Shown: piece after piece, positions 25,709-32,772 of the stretch
Layout: each line of letters starts with the position of its first letter
How positions within the stretch are numbered: position 1 is the stretch's first letter
The notes under the pieces: model-generated
Seen by the model: only the letters and a program-made list of their open reading frames with translations
The model's database searches: none
Told to the model about the DNA's origin: nothing
Origin: Flavobacterium hydatis
Lineage (GTDB): Bacteria > Bacteroidota > Bacteroidia > Flavobacteriales > Flavobacteriaceae
Assembly: GCF_000737695.1 (NCBI RefSeq)
Contig: NZ_JPRM01000001.1
Span: 241,390 to 305,389, forward strand
Direction of reading: 5' to 3'
DNA length: 64,000 nucleotides
Translations under genes and position numbers: made by a program

Positions 25709-26530
25709 TTATTTTTTAAAAATATCTTCAAAACACTTAAAATTTGATTTTTTTTCAGAATTATCAAATATTGCAAAAACTATTTTTTTAAAAGCACCTG
25801 CATATTTTTCTGTAATAACTTCTTTAAACAAGTTTGCTACATCTTTGGTTTCATTGCTAAAAACGCCACACCCCCAAGCTCCCAAAATAATAGTGTCACT
25901 TTTTTGCTTTAAAGCAATTGCCAAAACTTTTTCTATTCTTTTTTTAAAAACTTTTTCTATCTCTGCGATTTCTTCTTTTCTATTATGTTGCAACATCGCA
26001 CCTTTGTTTGGCGCTGGCGATGTGATTATGTCTGCAACTAATGGTTTCTCAAAATAGTTTCCGCTATCATCATTCCAAAACAAGACATTCGGACTATAAA
26101 TCATGTAATCTGAATATAAAAATGAAGACTGATTTCTATTAAAATCATACATCACTTTGTCTTTGATTTGTGTTTCATAAAGATTTGAAGATCTAGCTAA
26201 ACTTTCTTCCTGAGCCGAAGCTCCTCCTAAAAATCCACCGCCTGGATTTTTTGCAGAAGCAAAATTCAAGACGCAAATTTTGCCGTTTTCCTCTTGAACA
26301 ATTGCTTCAATTGTTGAACAATTTTTTGTTACAATCTCTGTTTCAAACTTATTTTCAATTGGGTTTTTCAAGATTGCTTCCCAATCGTTTGGCAAAATTG
26401 TAAACGTATTTCCTATGGATTCTTCAAGTTCTTTATCTATGACAATCCTTTTTCCTTTATATTCATAAAAACCATTCTTTATGATTTCTAAAGTTTTATT
26501 TGCTATTTCTACTCTATAATTTTTATTCAT
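25709..26530 (-). CDS. Microbial PARG-type hydrolase (TIGR02452 family)
   Basis: 273 residues. The segment from Gly97 to Glu109 is GGGFLGGASAQEE, an exact fit to the poly(ADP-ribose) glycohydrolase signature GGG-x(6-8)-QEE, with the catalytic Glu being Glu109. ILGAWGCGVFSN near residue 220 is the phosphate-binding loop of this macrodomain subfamily. Members remove ADP-ribose from proteins or other acceptors. The ATG overlaps the prs stop by four bases (ATGA), so translation is coupled. It is the second gene of the operon. Confidence 0.93.
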   Translation of the reverse strand: MNKNYRVEIANKTLEIIKNGFYEYKGKRIVIDKELEESIGNTFTILPNDWEAILKNPIENKFETEIVTKNCSTIEAIVQEENGKICVLNFASAKNPGGGFLGGASAQEESLARSSNLYETQIKDKVMYDFNRNQSSFLYSDYMIYSPNVLFWNDDSGNYFEKPLVADIITSPAPNKGAMLQHNRKEEIAEIEKVFKKRIEKVLAIALKQKSDTIILGAWGCGVFSNETKDVANLFKEVITEKYAGAFKKIVFAIFDNSEKKSNFKCFEDIFKK

Positions 26531-27354
26531 AATTCTAATTTTATCACCTCAACACTTTCGCCTTCAAAATCTTTGAAAGAGTTTGTTGTGAATATTTTAT
26601 CGAAACAATCTAAAACTTCAAAGCCTTTATTGAAAATTCCGTGGCTTACAGCTAGATATAATTTCCCTGCGTTTTTCTTTTTTAATTCTTCTGCTAATCC
26701 TACAAAGGTTCCTCCACCATCGCAAATATCATCTACAATAAGACAATCCATTCCTTTTAAGTCTTCTTCATAAACTTTAAAGCCAGATAATCTTCCTGTT
26801 TTTACATCACGACTTTTGCTACATTCAACAACATCTACTCCTCCTAAAAATTCTGAAACTTTGTAGATTTTTTTCAAAGCACCACCATCAGGAGAAATCA
26901 ATTTTACATCGTTTCCTATCATTTTAATAACTGTTGCTATAAAAGTATGATTCGGGATTACTTCGCAATTGTTTACCAAAGCTGGCGTAACTTCAGAATG
27001 TGCATCAAAAACAAACACTTTGTTCAATTGCATGGCGTTTATAATATCTGCATATACTTTTACAGATAATGGTTCTCCTTTTATCATTACACGATCTTGT
27101 CTTGCTGCTGGAAAATACGGAATAAACAAATCAATAACTTTTACATCCATTCTTCTTAAAGCATCAACCGTAAGGCACAACAATCCTAAATCGTTGAATG
27201 AATTTAATCTATGTGTAATTGTTATTTTTTGATTGACATCAAAATCAGGATTGATTTTGATATGTGGTTCTCCTCCAGAAAAAGTAAAACTTTTAAAATC
27301 TATTTCTTTTTGTCCTGTAATAGGTCTAAAATTTGGGTCTAAATTAAGTATCAT
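26527..27354 (-). CDS. prs: Ribose-phosphate pyrophosphokinase homologue (short, nadV-associated)
   Basis: 275 residues from the ATG at 27354. The longer reading would begin with TTG inside an operator and -7 box, which rules it out. PRPP synthetases run about 310-320 residues, so this is a short form. Conserved elements: RQDR (85-88), His119, SPDGG (154-158), the K-x-R catalytic pair Lys180/Arg182, and DDICDGGGT (208-216) at the ribose-phosphate loop, where canonical enzymes have D-TAGT. It supplies PRPP for NadV, or it is an ADP-ribose pyrophosphate synthetase of the phage type. First gene of the operon. Confidence 0.9.
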   Translation of the reverse strand: MILNLDPNFRPITGQKEIDFKSFTFSGGEPHIKINPDFDVNQKITITHRLNSFNDLGLLCLTVDALRRMDVKVIDLFIPYFPAARQDRVMIKGEPLSVKVYADIINAMQLNKVFVFDAHSEVTPALVNNCEVIPNHTFIATVIKMIGNDVKLISPDGGALKKIYKVSEFLGGVDVVECSKSRDVKTGRLSGFKVYEEDLKGMDCLIVDDICDGGGTFVGLAEELKKKNAGKLYLAVSHGIFNKGFEVLDCFDKIFTTNSFKDFEGESVEVIKLEL

Positions 27355-27363
27355 AATTTTTGG

Positions 27364-27385
27364 TTTTGCGTTAATTATACGCAAA
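27364..27385. promoter_or_regulatory. NrtR operator A (operon promoter, proximal)
   Basis: The 22-bp palindrome TTTTGCGTTAATTATACGCAAA has 7-bp complementary arms (TTTGCGT/ACGCAAA). It lies 10 bp upstream of the prs ATG and overlaps the -7 box by four bases, so bound repressor would block initiation. It matches operators B and C at 18 or more positions of the arms and centre by eye. Confidence 0.75.
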
Positions 27386-27411
27386 TATACATTTAATATT
27401 TATACGAACAA
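27382..27411 (-). promoter_or_regulatory. Promoter of the prs-nadV operon
   Basis: Reading the minus strand, TTG (27409-27411), 19 bp, then TATATTTG (27382-27389) is a near-ideal Bacteroidota promoter. The expected start of transcription falls in operator A, leaving a leader of about 20 nt before the prs ATG. Confidence 0.7.
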
Positions 27412-27414
27412 TTA

Positions 27415-27436
27415 TTTTGTGTAAAATTTACGCAAA
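27415..27436. promoter_or_regulatory. NrtR operator B (operon promoter, distal)
   Basis: TTTTGTGTAAAATTTACGCAAA is a 22-bp palindrome upstream of the -33 element, centred 51 bp from operator A (close to five helical turns). It covers the last codons and the stop codon (27428-27430) of nrtR, so coding sequence and operator coincide. Confidence 0.7.
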
Positions 27437-28120
27437 CTTAATTTCGAAGTGAAACCCTTCTTTCAATAAGTCATTGTATTTCTGCTGATTAAACTTAAAT
27501 AATTTTGCAGGTCTTCCCGTTTTATTAGGAGAAAAATTATCTGTTTCCTGAATAATCCCGTAACTTAAAATCTTTTTTCTGAAATTTCTTCTATCAATTT
27601 CTTTCTCCAAAATCGTACAATATAAATTCTCCAATTCAGAAAACAGAAACTCTTTTGGCAACAAATCAAATCCGATTGGTTCGTAAGTAAGTTTAGCTTT
27701 TAATCTTTCGATAGCTTTTTTTAGAATAAAATTATGATCGAAAGCCAAAGCTGGAATCTCATCTACTTTAAACCATTGCGCATTATCTGCATCAGAATCG
27801 GCTTTAACTTTTAGCTTCGAAGGATCTACTAATGCAAAATAAGCTACAGAAATAACTCTGTTTCTCGGATCCCTGAAAACATCATCACCGAAAGTAAATA
27901 ATTGTTCAAAGTGATTCACCGTAATATTGGTTTCCTCTTTTAACTCTCTTTTTACTGCTTCTTGCAATGATTCATCATTTTTTACTAATCCTCCCGGCAA
28001 AGCCCAATACGATTCTGTAGAACCAAATTTTTGCTGAATTAAAAGCACATATAATTGATTGTTTTGGTATCCAAAAACAATCGCGTCGACAGCTACTCTA
28101 ATATTTTGATTTTCTATCAT
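27428..28120 (-). CDS. nrtR: NrtR: Nudix-related transcriptional regulator of NAD metabolism
   Basis: 230 residues. An N-terminal Nudix domain (about 8-140) is joined to a C-terminal winged helix (about 155-225, with KTGRPAKLFKF as the wing/recognition end). This is the NrtR architecture; in the family ADP-ribose binds the Nudix domain and releases the repressor from DNA. The Nudix box at residues 44-66 is G-x5-E-x7-REL-x-EE with only the late Gly replaced (Asn65), so hydrolytic activity may survive. It is preceded by operator C and followed by the operon it probably controls; it has its own promoter and is autoregulated by inference. Confidence 0.9.
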   Translation of the reverse strand: MIENQNIRVAVDAIVFGYQNNQLYVLLIQQKFGSTESYWALPGGLVKNDESLQEAVKRELKEETNITVNHFEQLFTFGDDVFRDPRNRVISVAYFALVDPSKLKVKADSDADNAQWFKVDEIPALAFDHNFILKKAIERLKAKLTYEPIGFDLLPKEFLFSELENLYCTILEKEIDRRNFRKKILSYGIIQETDNFSPNKTGRPAKLFKFNQQKYNDLLKEGFHFEIKFA

Positions 28121-28125
28121 AACTC

Positions 28126-28147
28126 TAATGCGTAAAATTTACACAAA
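28126..28147. promoter_or_regulatory. NrtR operator C (nrtR promoter)
   Basis: TAATGCGTAAAATTTACACAAA is a 22-bp palindrome of the same type as A and B, 5 bp upstream of the nrtR ATG. It overlaps the nrtR -7 box by four bases, exactly as operator A overlaps the operon's box. Confidence 0.75.
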
Positions 28148-28151
28148 TATA
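28144..28151 (-). promoter_or_regulatory. -7 box (TATATTTG) for nrtR
   Basis: TATATTTG on the minus strand is identical to the -7 box of the prs operon and placed at the same offset from its operator. No good -33 TTG was found. Confidence 0.6.
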
Positions 28152-28209
28152 AATACTATTTGTACTGATTAAGATTTAACCTCTATCAAATATAAACATA
28201 ACCGAACAA

Positions 28210-29106
28210 TCATTTTAAAACCTGTTTTAACTCTCCTGCAATGGTTTCAAAAATCGGACTCAGGTTACTGTTTTTTCCCGACAACAAGAAAACATCAATA
28301 CTTGGCATTTCCTTACTATCCCATAATAACTGTAGTTTACCTTCCTCAATCAATTCTTTTGCATTACAATTCCAAGTTATCCCAATTCCGTTGTTTTTAG
28401 AAAGTACCCTTAGCATTTCGCTTTCATTAGGAATAATATAATTGGCAACCATCGAAGGTCTTTTTTTATTAAAAACATGTAACCAAAACAATTTAACATG
28501 CGGGATTCTTGCATCATGACTATACCATTTTTGCTCATTAAGCCATTGTTCTATATCCGAGGAATTTTTAGTTTTTAGCTTTAGCTTAAAATCATTTATA
28601 TCAAGTTGTGGAGACGAAACCATAACTAATTTAATCTTCCCTACAATTTCCTGTATCGTATCAAACGTATCAAATTGTTTGGTAATAATTGCAAAATCAA
28701 GTTTTTTGGCATCTACTAATTCAAAAAGAGTATCGTTATCATGGAAACTAAAATCAATAAAATCGAATTTGGGTATTAAAACACTTCCCAATCGAGCAAA
28801 TAGATTTTTAGAAATCCCCACAGATATTAATCGATTGGCATCGGATGCTTTTGCACGAAAGCCATTCTCGACATTTTCGAGACGGTCAAGCGCGTCTATA
28901 ATCAGATTATTAAGTAACTTAGCATAATCTGTTGGTTCTACTCCTTTTGATTTTCTGTTAAAGAGCTTATAACCCACGTGCGCTTCTAACATTGAAATTT
29001 GCTGACTAACTGCTGGTTGACTAATAAAAAGCTCTTTGGCTGCCAAAGAAAAATTACCATTTTTATATACCGATTTAAACGTTCTGTACCATTCTAGATT
29101 AACCAT
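28210..29106 (-). CDS. LysR family transcriptional regulator
   Basis: 298 residues. An N-terminal winged helix (about 1-60; NFSLAAKELFISQPAVSQQISMLE, YKLFNRKSKGVEPTDY) is followed by a linker helix and a periplasmic-binding-protein-like effector domain. It is divergent from the DJ-1/PfpI gene with 87 bp between the starts, the classic LysR arrangement, so it probably regulates that gene and perhaps the alcohol dehydrogenase behind it. The effector is unknown. Confidence 0.92.
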   Translation of the reverse strand: MVNLEWYRTFKSVYKNGNFSLAAKELFISQPAVSQQISMLEAHVGYKLFNRKSKGVEPTDYAKLLNNLIIDALDRLENVENGFRAKASDANRLISVGISKNLFARLGSVLIPKFDFIDFSFHDNDTLFELVDAKKLDFAIITKQFDTFDTIQEIVGKIKLVMVSSPQLDINDFKLKLKTKNSSDIEQWLNEQKWYSHDARIPHVKLFWLHVFNKKRPSMVANYIIPNESEMLRVLSKNNGIGITWNCNAKELIEEGKLQLLWDSKEMPSIDVFLLSGKNSNLSPIFETIAGELKQVLK

Positions 29107-29167
29107 GATATAAATATATTTATCACAAACATAATTTATTTTATTTTTACTAATACCTTAATTGCTC

Positions 29168-29175
29168 TAATTTTG
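29168..29175 (+). promoter_or_regulatory. -7 box (TAATTTTG) for the DJ-1/PfpI gene
   Basis: TAATTTTG fits TAnnTTTG and ends 18 bp before the ATG at 29194. The alternative TTG start at 29173 lies inside this box and is therefore unlikely. Confidence 0.5.
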
Positions 29176-29193
29176 TATCAAATAAAATACATT

Positions 29194-29958
29194 ATGAAGA
29201 AAATCGCTCTATTTGTTATTATCGCATTAACTATAAATTGTGCTACGACTACTGCGCAAAAAGTAAATAAAAAAAATATGAAAAAAGTATTATTTGTTGT
29301 TACTAGCCACGATAAGTTGGGTAACACTGGCGAAAAAACCGGATTCTGGACAGAAGAACTTGCAGCGCCTTATTATGCTCTTGCAGATAAAGGGGTTGAA
29401 ATAACCATAGCAACTCCACTTGGAGGGCAACCGCCAATAGACCCAAAAAGTGCTGATCCTGCATCTGCAACTGAAGACACTAAACGATTTGATGCTGATA
29501 AAGTTTTATTAGAAAAATTAAAACACACCATTAAATTATCTGATGTAAATCCTGCCGATTATGATGCTGTTTTTTATCCTGGTGGTCACGGTCCTTTATG
29601 GGATTTAGCCGAAGACAAAAACTCTGCAGCTTTAATCACAGCATTTTACACACAAAATAAACCTGTAAGTTTTGTTTGTCACGCTCCGGGCGTTCTTAAA
29701 GACGTTAAGGTAAATGGTGAATTTTTAGTAAAAGGAAAAAAAGTTACTGGATTTTCTAATGCCGAAGAAGAAGCGGTAGGATTAACCAAAATTGTTCCGT
29801 TCTTGCTAGAAGATGCTTTACAAAAAGATGGTGCAATTTACTCTAAAGGACCAAACTGGGAACCATACGCTGTGGAAGACGGATTATTAATTACGGGACA
29901 AAACCCAGCATCATCAAAATTGGTTGCTGAAAAATTATTACAAAAATTAAACAAATAA
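29194..29958 (+). CDS. DJ-1/PfpI (Hsp31-like) family protein, exported
   Basis: 254 residues from the ATG at 29194. An N-terminal hydrophobic segment MKKIALFVIIALTINC suggests a signal peptide, possibly a lipoprotein one ending at Cys16. The core is that of Hsp31-type class I glutamine-amidotransferase-like proteins: YPGGHGPLWDL near residue 130, and SFVCHAPGVL with the nucleophile Cys followed by His. Characterised relatives are glutathione-independent glyoxalases/deglycases or chaperones. It is divergent from a LysR gene and 160 bp upstream of an iron alcohol dehydrogenase, consistent with reactive aldehyde handling (inference). Confidence 0.88.
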   Translation: MKKIALFVIIALTINCATTTAQKVNKKNMKKVLFVVTSHDKLGNTGEKTGFWTEELAAPYYALADKGVEITIATPLGGQPPIDPKSADPASATEDTKRFDADKVLLEKLKHTIKLSDVNPADYDAVFYPGGHGPLWDLAEDKNSAALITAFYTQNKPVSFVCHAPGVLKDVKVNGEFLVKGKKVTGFSNAEEEAVGLTKIVPFLLEDALQKDGAIYSKGPNWEPYAVEDGLLITGQNPASSKLVAEKLLQKLNK

Positions 29959-29962
29959 GATT

Positions 29963-30117
29963 CTAAGGCACTAAGCTCCTAAATTGCTAAGATTTGAATA
30001 TCTTTAAGAAAGCTTAAAAACTTAGTGCCACAATAAATATTAATAATAAAGATATCAAGTTGCTAGGATCAAAAAAACTTAGAACCTTAGCAACTTAGTA
30101 TCTTAGAAACTCTAAAA
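29963..30117. repeat. Short-period CTAAG/CTTAG repeats between two genes
   Basis: The gap is filled by words such as CACTAAG, TGCTAAG and their complements CTTAGTGCC, CCTTAGCAACTTAG, at 7-9 bp spacing in two inverted blocks. Apart from these nothing is seen. Same design as the other intergenic elements. Confidence 0.6.
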
Positions 30118-30119
30118 AA

Positions 30120-31277
30120 ATGCTAAACTTTGAATTATACAATCCGACAAATCTAGTTTTCGGAAAAGGACAAATAGAAAAACTAAAAGATCTTGTTCCT
30201 CAAGGAGCAAAAATATTATTGGCTTATGGAGGTGGAAGCATCTTTAAAAACGGAATTCACGAACAAGTAATCAATAATTTAAAAGGTTTTGATATTGTAG
30301 AATTTGGCGGAATTGAACCAAATCCGCATTTTGAAACGTTGATGAAAGCTGTTGCAGTTATTAAAGCCGAAAAAATCGATTTTATCCTAGCTGTTGGTGG
30401 TGGATCTGTAATAGATGGTGTGAAATTTATTTCTGCTGCAGTTAATTTTGAAGGAAATCCGATTGATATTCTTCAAAAACGTTTGTTGATTAAAGAAAAC
30501 GCAGTACCATTCGGAACTGTTTTAACGTTGCCTGCAACGGGAAGCGAAATGAATTCGGGTGCTGTTATAACTATTGAAGCTACTCAGGAAAAACTAGCTT
30601 TTGGTGGTAGCGCTTTATTTCCTAAATTCTCTATTTGCGATCCAACTGTTATTGCTTCTTTACCAAAAAGACAATTACAAAATGGTGTTGTAGATGCTTA
30701 TACACACGTAATGGAACAATACTTAACTTATCCTCACGAAGGATATTTACAAGATAGGATTGCCGAAGGTATTTTGCAAACATTAATAGAAGTTGGTCCA
30801 AAAGTAGTCGAAAATCCTACTGATTATGCTCTAGCTTCAAACTTTATGTGGAGTTGTACTATGGCATTAAACGGATTAATACAAAAAGGAGTTCCAAGCG
30901 ATTGGGCAACACATATGATTGGTCATGAATTAACTGCTTTATACGGTATTGACCACGCAAGAACATTGGCAATTGTTGGCCCTAGTTTATATCGTGTAAT
31001 GTTTGAAACTAAAAAAGGAAAACTAGCTCAATACGGAAGACGCATTTTTAACCTAACGGGTTCTGATGATGAAGTAGCAAAAGAAGCGATTAACCAAACA
31101 GTAGCTTTTTTCCATACTATGGGAATGGATACTAAACTATCTCAATATACAAACGACTATGATAAAACAGCCGATTTTATCGTAAAACGTTTTGACGAAA
31201 GAGGTTGGAAAGGTTTAGGAGAAAATCAATTGGTTACTTTAGATAAAGTAAAATCAATCGTAGAAATGAGTTATTAA
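30120..31277 (+). CDS. Iron-containing alcohol dehydrogenase (YqhD/butanol dehydrogenase type)
   Basis: 385 residues. FELYNPTNLVFGKGQI opens the protein; AVGGGSVIDGVKFI near residue 91 binds NAD(P); LPATGSEMNSGAVIT near residue 138; and the metal-binding region contains GVVDAYTHVMEQYLT (Asp, His) and IGHELTALYGIDHARTLAI (two His). Family members reduce short-chain and toxic aldehydes such as methylglyoxal-derived ones with NADPH. It lies downstream of the DJ-1 gene on the same strand and is followed by an intrinsic terminator. Confidence 0.95.
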   Translation: MLNFELYNPTNLVFGKGQIEKLKDLVPQGAKILLAYGGGSIFKNGIHEQVINNLKGFDIVEFGGIEPNPHFETLMKAVAVIKAEKIDFILAVGGGSVIDGVKFISAAVNFEGNPIDILQKRLLIKENAVPFGTVLTLPATGSEMNSGAVITIEATQEKLAFGGSALFPKFSICDPTVIASLPKRQLQNGVVDAYTHVMEQYLTYPHEGYLQDRIAEGILQTLIEVGPKVVENPTDYALASNFMWSCTMALNGLIQKGVPSDWATHMIGHELTALYGIDHARTLAIVGPSLYRVMFETKKGKLAQYGRRIFNLTGSDDEVAKEAINQTVAFFHTMGMDTKLSQYTNDYDKTADFIVKRFDERGWKGLGENQLVTLDKVKSIVEMSY

Positions 31278-31302
31278 GTTTCTTGAAACATAAATAAAAT
31301 AG

Positions 31303-31338
31303 AAAAGGCGTTCTTATAACTTATTAAGGACGCCTTTT
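31303..31338 (+). terminator. Intrinsic terminator after the alcohol dehydrogenase
   Basis: AAAAGGCGT pairs with ACGCCTTTT across an 18-nt loop. The remaining gap to gpsA (31339-31580) is AT-rich without evident genes. Confidence 0.65.
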
Positions 31339-31581
31339 CACAATACTAAAACAAAACTAACTAACTCAATTTGTAAATTCATTTAACTAAAATTCTAATT
31401 CATAAACCATTACAACGTAAGAATCAGTAACTTATTGTATGTTTTGTAAAAAATATTTATTTTTTTTCATTTAGAATTTAAACTAGTAAAAACGGAGTCG
31501 TTTCTATATAGTTTGATATGTGTTTTTCATACCAAAAGCGTTTGTTAGCATGAATTTTTCGTAGTATTCGTATAATATTAC

Positions 31582-31589
31582 TACTTTTG
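31582..31589 (+). promoter_or_regulatory. -7 box (TACTTTTG) for gpsA
   Basis: TACTTTTG fits TAnnTTTG, 19 bp before the gpsA ATG. Confidence 0.5.
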
Positions 31590-31608
31590 TTAAAAATTAA
31601 TAATTATA

Positions 31609-32604
31609 ATGAGCGAAAATTTAAAATTTGCAGTAATTGGTGGTGGAAGCTGGGCGACTGCCATTGCAAAAATGTTATGTGTAAATCTTTCGGAAATTTC
31701 GTGGTACATGCGTAATGACGCTGCTATCGAACACATTAATAAATACAAGCACAACCCGAATTACTTGAGTTCGGTAGAGTTTGATACTAATAAATTAAAG
31801 CTTACTAATAATATAAATGAAGCTGTAGAATATGCTGATTATATTATTTTTGCTATTCCATCGGCTTTCTTAAATGCCGAATTAGAAAAATTAACCGTTC
31901 CGTTAGATAACAAAGTTATTTTCTCGGCTATTAAAGGTATTGTTCCTGAAACAAGTTTAATTGTGGGAGAACACTTCCATATAAAATATGACATTCCGTA
32001 TTACAACATTGGTGTTATTACTGGACCTTGTCATGCCGAAGAAGTTGCTCTAGAGAGATTATCTTATTTAACAATTGCATGTGGAGATTCTTCTAAAGCG
32101 GGTGTTGTTGCCAAAAACTTATCTGGAAATTACATAAAAGCCAAGATATCTGATGATATTATAGGTACTGAATATGCTGCAATGCTTAAAAACATTTATG
32201 CTATTGCTGCCGGAATTGCTCATGGTTTAGGTTATGGCGATAATTTTCAATCGGTAATAATGAGTAATGCTATTCGCGAAATGAAGAAATTCATTAAGAA
32301 AGTGCATAAAATGAAACGTAACATTAATGACTCTGCTTATCTAGGCGATTTATTAGTTACAGGATATTCAGTTTTTTCGAGAAACAGAATGTTCGGAAAT
32401 ATGATTGGAAAAGGATATACTGTAAAAAGTGCTATGATGGAAATGAGTATGATTGCCGAAGGTTATTATGCCACCAAAAGTGCGTATAAACTAAACCAAG
32501 GTTATGGTGCGAAAACACCGATTATCGATGCCGTTTATGCTATTTTATACGAAGGTAAAGATGCTAAAACTGTTTTTAAGAAATTAACTGACGTACTGGA
32601 TTAG
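31609..32604 (+). CDS. gpsA: Glycerol-3-phosphate dehydrogenase [NAD(P)+]
   Basis: 331 residues. Reduces dihydroxyacetone phosphate to sn-glycerol 3-phosphate for phospholipid synthesis. The dinucleotide-binding GGGSWATAIAKM is at residues 10-21; FSAIKGIVPET (near 104), the GPCHAEEVA signature (near 141), and the catalytic Lys segment MLKNIYAIAAGIAHGLGYGDN (near 194) are present. Length and motifs are normal. Confidence 0.95.
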   Translation: MSENLKFAVIGGGSWATAIAKMLCVNLSEISWYMRNDAAIEHINKYKHNPNYLSSVEFDTNKLKLTNNINEAVEYADYIIFAIPSAFLNAELEKLTVPLDNKVIFSAIKGIVPETSLIVGEHFHIKYDIPYYNIGVITGPCHAEEVALERLSYLTIACGDSSKAGVVAKNLSGNYIKAKISDDIIGTEYAAMLKNIYAIAAGIAHGLGYGDNFQSVIMSNAIREMKKFIKKVHKMKRNINDSAYLGDLLVTGYSVFSRNRMFGNMIGKGYTVKSAMMEMSMIAEGYYATKSAYKLNQGYGAKTPIIDAVYAILYEGKDAKTVFKKLTDVLD

Positions 32605-32610
32605 TTTTTA

Positions 32611-32760
32611 GTCGCAGTTTACAGTTTCAGTAAAAACAGTAAATAGTTATAAAAAAAAGAGGGTCAAGACTAATTTATTTCGTCATGACCCTCTTTTTTT
32701 ATAATGTAGTAGATACTCTATATTTCTTTGTTATAAACTACAACTGAAACTGAAACTGAA
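32611..32760. repeat. CAGTTT/AAACTG repeat arms around a terminator
   Basis: GTCGCAGTTTACAGTTTCAG (32611-32630) and CAACTGAAACTGAAACTGAA (32741-32760) are short-period repeats in inverted orientation flanking the gpsA terminator. Confidence 0.55.
32653..32699. terminator. Bidirectional intrinsic terminator between convergent genes
   Basis: AAAAAAGAGGGTCA pairs with TGACCCTCTTTTTT across an AT-rich loop; long A and T runs flank it on both strands. Confidence 0.8.
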
Positions 32761-32772
32761 TACTAAAAATTG

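Noticed and set aside
20301..28120. NAD/ADP-ribose operon as part of a prophage or integrated element
   Set aside because: No integrase, tRNA site, att repeats or phage structural genes border it; composition looks like that of the neighbours by eye. A past transfer cannot be excluded.
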